Shown here piece by piece: positions 60,579 to 64,000 of a DNA stretch of 64,000 bases. Within the stretch, counting starts at the first letter, position 1, and each line of letters begins with the position of its first letter. Source of the DNA: Acidobacteriota bacterium. GTDB taxonomy: Bacteria; Acidobacteriota; Blastocatellia; Pyrinomonadales; Pyrinomonadaceae. The notes under the pieces are model-generated. The model was not told the DNA's origin. It did not search any database and saw nothing but the letters and a program-made list of their open reading frames with translations. Position numbers and translations under genes: made by a program. The stretch lies in assembly GCA_003223025.1 (NCBI GenBank), contig QHXR01000017.1, positions 1-64,000 of the forward strand, given 5' to 3'.

Positions 60579-61041
60579 GGCCGAACATTGCAAGACCGAA
60601 TTTGATAAAGAGCTGTCGATGATCTTGTCGTAGAATCATTTTAGCCGCAAATTCTGGCGGATGGCGTTGATCTGATTCTCTTTTCCGCGTTTTCTACGTA
60701 AATCCGCGGATGACTGCTTTTTTGGTACCGCCCGCCCTGCAACTGTAGCCCCAATGTAGCCACCTTCGTTACGGCGATGAATCGGAGCAACCGACGGATT
60801 GCACGAATCGCGTTTTTAAATTTCTCGGTTTTTGAACGGCCATTTTGCGGATGCTTAGGCTATGCCCCAATTCAGAAAGTGCATCTAAGGAATCGAGCGC
60901 CGCCTTCCGACCTTATTGATTCTTCCCTCGGTGAGGCGCCGCAACGGTCTATGAACGCGATTATTTGATGTCATTGAAAATGCGTCTCGAAAAGACGAGA
61001 ATGAAATTGGGCGACACGCGTATCGTCCGAGGACCCAAGAA
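60579..61041. other. Long intergenic region upstream of clpA
   Basis: About 460 bases with no clear gene. Short open frames here lack ribosome sites. It must contain the clpA promoter; no heat-shock-type CIRCE palindrome was recognised. Confidence 0.4.
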
Positions 61042-63285
61042 ATGCTGACCAAGGAAGTAGAAGAAACCCTGAGCCTGGCTGTCGATGAGGCCGTAAAATA
61101 CAAACATGAGTACGTGACTCTCGAGCACTTGCTCTATGCGCTCGTGCAAAACAGCTCGGCGGCAGACGTGCTGACTCACTGCGGTGCAGATCTTCAAACC
61201 CTTCGCGATTCGCTCCTCGATTATTTTCGGGATGTGCTCGAAAAGATGCCCGAGGGCACGAGGCATCTTCCGGAACTGACCTCAACATTTCAATCGACGA
61301 TCCAATACGCGGTGCTCCAGGCCGAAGGCAGCGGCCAGCCAACCGTCGACGGCGGCAACATTCTCGCGGCGTTTTATCAGGCAGAGCAAAGCTATGCAGT
61401 TTACCTACTTCTGCAGCAGGGCGTGACGCGGCTCGATATTCTGAATTACATCTCGCACGGCATCTCGAAGATCGACACGGGCGGACCGTTTTCAGAACCG
61501 TTCGATGATGAAGAATTTGCAGGCGTCTCGCCGGGCGAACGTAAGAAACCGCTCGAGAGTTTTACTGACGAGCTCGTAGAGCGCGCCGCGAACGGACAGA
61601 TCGATCCGATCGTCGGACGCACGGCAGAGATCGAACGAACTATCCAAGTATTGTGTCGTCGCAAGAAAAATAATCCGCTCTATGTCGGCGAGCCCGGTGT
61701 TGGCAAAACCGCCTTGGCCGAAGGCCTCGCGTTGAAGATCAGTCAGGGCGACGTGCCGGACGTTTTGAAGGACGCAAAAGTTTTTGCCCTCGACATGGGT
61801 GCGGTGCTCGCGGGTACGCGCTATCGCGGAGATTTCGAGCAGCGTTTTAAATCCATCGTCAACGAACTTAAGAAACATCCGAACGCGATCCTCTTTATCG
61901 ATGAGATCCACACGATCGTCGGAGCCGGGTCGGTGCAAGGCGGATCGATGGACGCCTCGAATATTTTGAAGCCGGCGCTCGCGGCGGGTGAGCTTCGTTG
62001 CATCGGATCGACCACGTACGCCGAATACAAGGCGGCGTTCGAACGCGACCGCGCACTCGCCCGGCGTTTTCAAAAGATCGAGATCGGAGAGCCGACGGTC
62101 GAGGAAACTTACCAGATCCTTAAAGGCCTGAAGAAATTTTACGAAGAGCATCACGGCGTGCGATACAGTAACGAAGCGCTGAAGACGGCATCCGAACTCG
62201 CCGGAAAATACATCAACGATCGATATCTGCCGGACAAGGCGATCGATGTCATTGATGAAGTCGGTGCGTCGGTGAAATTGATGCCGGCGAACAAGCGTCC
62301 GAAAAGAGTTTCTGTGCAGATGGTCGAGAACACGATCGCCCGGATGGCGAAGGTTCCGCCGAAGACGGTTGTGGGCGATGAGAAGGTACGGCTGAAAAGT
62401 CTGCGCGGTGATATCAAGAAAACTATTTTCGGTCAGGACGAAGCGATTGACCGGATCGTCGACGCGATCCAGATATCGCGTGCCGGACTTGGCCATCAGA
62501 CAAAGCCGGTCGGATCATTTCTATTCTCCGGTCCGACGGGCGTCGGTAAGACGGAAGTTTCGAAACAGCTCGCTGAAATTCTCGGCGTCGAGTTCATTCG
62601 CTTCGACATGAGCGAGTACGCCGAGCCGCACACGGTCTCGCGTCTGATCGGCGCACCGCCGGGATATGTCGGATACGATCAAGGAGGCCTGCTGACTGAA
62701 GCGATCATGCGAACGCCGCATGCGGTGCTCGTACTTGATGAGATCGAAAAAGCGCATCCGAACCTTTTCAATCTACTTTTGCAGGTGATGGATTCGGCAA
62801 CGCTTACAGACAATAACGGGAAGAAAGCCGATTTCCGTAATGTCATCCTCATCATGACGACGAACGCCGGTGCGCGAGAGCTTTCATCAGGCGGAGTCGG
62901 GTTCCGCAACACATCGGACACGAAAGGGAATGCGAAAGGCGTCATCGAGCGAACGTTCACGCCCGAGTTTCGAAACCGACTCGATGCGTGGGTTCCATTC
63001 AAGCCGCTTGATACCGATGTCATAAAGCTTATCGTCGATAAGTTCATCAATGAGCTTAACGGCCAGTTGGCTGAGAAACGCGTGATCGTGAAATTGGATG
63101 AGGCCGCTCGCGAATGGATGGCGAAGAATGGATTCGATGCTCGTTACGGAGCTCGGCCGATGGCGCGACTTATCCACGAGAAGTTGAAGCAGCCGCTGGC
63201 GAACGAAATCCTTTTTGGAAAACTCGTTAATCGTGGAAGCGTCGGCGTGACCATCGTAGAAGATGAGTTGAAAATGAATTTCTAA
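61042..63285 (+). CDS. clpA: ATP-dependent Clp protease ATP-binding subunit ClpA
   Basis: 747 residues. AAA+ unfoldase that feeds substrates to ClpP. Clp_N repeats occupy about 1-145 (EVEETLSLAVDEAVKYKHEYVTLEHLLYALV). D1: Walker A GEPGVGKTALAEG and Walker B ILFIDEIHTIVGAG. D2: Walker A GPTGVGKTEVSKQ, Walker B VLVLDEIEKAHP, and sensor-2 GARPMARLI. No ClpB-type middle coiled-coil, which with length marks ClpA. No clpS gene is directly adjacent. GAGG lies ten bases before the ATG. A bidirectional terminator follows. Confidence 0.95.
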   Translation: MLTKEVEETLSLAVDEAVKYKHEYVTLEHLLYALVQNSSAADVLTHCGADLQTLRDSLLDYFRDVLEKMPEGTRHLPELTSTFQSTIQYAVLQAEGSGQPTVDGGNILAAFYQAEQSYAVYLLLQQGVTRLDILNYISHGISKIDTGGPFSEPFDDEEFAGVSPGERKKPLESFTDELVERAANGQIDPIVGRTAEIERTIQVLCRRKKNNPLYVGEPGVGKTALAEGLALKISQGDVPDVLKDAKVFALDMGAVLAGTRYRGDFEQRFKSIVNELKKHPNAILFIDEIHTIVGAGSVQGGSMDASNILKPALAAGELRCIGSTTYAEYKAAFERDRALARRFQKIEIGEPTVEETYQILKGLKKFYEEHHGVRYSNEALKTASELAGKYINDRYLPDKAIDVIDEVGASVKLMPANKRPKRVSVQMVENTIARMAKVPPKTVVGDEKVRLKSLRGDIKKTIFGQDEAIDRIVDAIQISRAGLGHQTKPVGSFLFSGPTGVGKTEVSKQLAEILGVEFIRFDMSEYAEPHTVSRLIGAPPGYVGYDQGGLLTEAIMRTPHAVLVLDEIEKAHPNLFNLLLQVMDSATLTDNNGKKADFRNVILIMTTNAGARELSSGGVGFRNTSDTKGNAKGVIERTFTPEFRNRLDAWVPFKPLDTDVIKLIVDKFINELNGQLAEKRVIVKLDEAAREWMAKNGFDARYGARPMARLIHEKLKQPLANEILFGKLVNRGSVGVTIVEDELKMNF

Positions 63286-63313
63286 CGCGTTCGAATTTCA
63301 ATTTAGAAAAAAG

Positions 63314-63346
63314 AAAAGGCCCGGCATTTCTGCCAGGCCTTTCTTG
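63314..63346. terminator. Bidirectional terminator between clpA and the H1-like gene
   Basis: AAAAGGCCCGGCA and TGCCAGGCCTTT pair with one mismatch around TTTC; T-rich on the plus side and, through AAAAAAGAAAA, on the minus side as well. Confidence 0.8.
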
Positions 63347-63361
63347 ATTATGTCTCGAAGA

Positions 63362-63640
63362 CTATTTCTTCCGCTTAGCGGCTGATTTCTTCGGAGCTGC
63401 TTTCTTTTTAGGAGCTGCTTTCTTTTTAGGAGCTGCTTTTTTCGGAGCAGCTTTCTTTTTCGGAGCGGCTTTCTTAGCGGCCGGTTTCTTCGCTGCTGGT
63501 TTCTTAGCAGCGGCTTTCTTCGGAGCAGCTTTCTTGGCTGCCGGTTTTTTAGCAGCGGCTTTTTTCGCCGCCGGTTTTTTAGCAGCGGGTTTTTTCGCTG
63601 CCGGTTTTTTCTTAGCTGGTGCTTTTTTTGCTGTTGCCAT
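63362..63640 (-). CDS. Lysine-alanine-rich histone H1-like protein
   Basis: 92 residues made almost wholly of KKPAAKKAAPKK-type repeats, ending SAAKRKK. The composition is that of histone H1 C-terminal tails and bacterial Hc1/AlgP-like proteins, which bind and compact DNA. No folded domain and no signal peptide. The repeat DNA is prone to length change, so copy number may vary between strains. It has its own promoter candidate upstream. Confidence 0.85.
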   Translation of the reverse strand: MATAKKAPAKKKPAAKKPAAKKPAAKKAAAKKPAAKKAAPKKAAAKKPAAKKPAAKKAAPKKKAAPKKAAPKKKAAPKKKAAPKKSAAKRKK

Positions 63641-63690
63641 AGTTTTTTTTCTCGTGATTGAAATAAGATAGAGCTTTAGTAGCCTCGATT

Positions 63691-63721
63691 AACGTACCAC
63701 AATTTGAAAAAAATTTGTCAA
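63691..63721 (-). promoter_or_regulatory. Candidate promoter of the H1-like gene
   Basis: On the minus strand, TTGACA (63721-63716) is a perfect -35 box, and TACGTT (63696-63691) lies 19 bases further, a weak -10 box. Confidence 0.45.
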
Positions 63722-64000
63722 GTTTTTTTTTCACGTCAAAAAAATTTCTTTACAGCATTTGTGGAATATGTTTTTGATTTTTAATTTGCGCGTATCGCGC
63801 GAGAAACATTTCGTCGCATGCGCGTCGGGGTGAAAAAATTTCGAAAAGAATTTCTTGTCGACGCGCGGAATTATTTTGCGACTGCGCGTTTTGAAAATCG
63901 ATTTCACAAAACGTGATAGCACAAATTTTATCATCACGCTCAGCGCACTTTTTTGCGCAGCGTTACGACGATCGCATCACTCACTTTTCTCTCGCCTTCT
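63722..64000. other. AT-rich end of window without a supported gene
   Basis: Low-complexity T and A runs, then a region with GCGC words. A minus-strand open frame at 63731-63937 encodes an erratic Lys/Phe-rich product with no ribosome site and is not called. Confidence 0.4.

Noticed and set aside
60777-60968. Small open frame upstream of clpA
   Set aside because: No ribosome site and no recognisable composition; taken as chance.
63731-63937. 68-residue minus-strand open frame
   Set aside because: AT-rich low-complexity DNA gives an erratic Lys/Phe-rich product with no ribosome site.
1-64000. tRNA or rRNA genes
   Set aside because: No cloverleaf with a TTCGA-type T-loop and acceptor pairing, and no rRNA-like conserved stretch was noticed on either strand; a covariance-model search would be decisive.

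Overview
The window looks like chromosomal DNA of an acidobacterium, most likely class Blastocatellia (Pyrinomonadaceae-like). This is inferred from gene content: menaquinone made by the futalosine route (mqnA, mqnC), CadC-type winged-helix sensors fused to PD40/TolB propellers or hydrolases, secreted FG-GAP/VCBS and SBBP repeat proteins, an alpha-beta fused 2-oxoacid dehydrogenase E1, a DUF3455 protein and a lysine-alanine histone-H1-like protein. Base composition looks moderately GC-rich. I found no rRNA, tRNA or CRISPR array. Intergenic space is full of palindromic repeats, several with long, nearly perfect inverted ends.

Layout. 0-7 kb: nadK, an alkyltransferase-like repair protein, a cyclase-family hydrolase, mqnA, a DUF1905/YdeI-type protein and mqnC. 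7-14.5 kb: a membrane protein, a secreted rhodanese, a frameshifted secreted gene, a RibD/DHFR-like reductase between two copies of a MITE-like repeat, the E1 fusion and ada. 14.6-25.6 kb: a MerR-vWA pair with a clear operator, an M1 peptidase, a cyclophilin, a TPR protein beside a broken SYLF gene, a radical SAM protein, an acetyltransferase, a CadC-type regulator and an amino-acid permease.

25.9-29.7 kb is the most unusual part. A consensus-like promoter and a leader that can fold as a transcription attenuator precede five translationally coupled genes: two paralogous small proteins, an HExxH metallopeptidase-like protein with a Gly6-Trp-Ile tail, an alpha/alpha-toroid (terpene cyclase/prenyltransferase-like) protein and a class I isoprenoid-synthase-fold protein. 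I do not recognise this combination and propose it as an undescribed terpenoid or prenyl-modification system.

29.8-48.3 kb: acyl-CoA dehydrogenase, a flippase-like membrane protein, DUF3455, a run of AurF-like diiron protein, VCBS protein and methyltransferase, a PD40 sensor, a 972-residue SBBP protein, two paralogous VCBS proteins (one coupled to a small cytoplasmic protein), a winged-helix/hydrolase/cyclase-like fusion and a beta-lactamase-family hydrolase. 48.3-49 kb holds three tiny genes, two of which encode repeated TITIAE segments. 49-55.9 kb: aminotransferase IV, hydrolase, truB, recX, fasciclin, msrB, an alaS gene cut off after motif 3, and a response regulator lacking its phospho-acceptor. 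55,889-58,946 is a complete IS1595-family element with an 8-bp target duplication and passenger genes, including a proteasome-like Ntn hydrolase. 59-64 kb: O-methyltransferase, pirin, clpA and the H1-like gene.

All family assignments come from reading the translated sequences. No database search was run.
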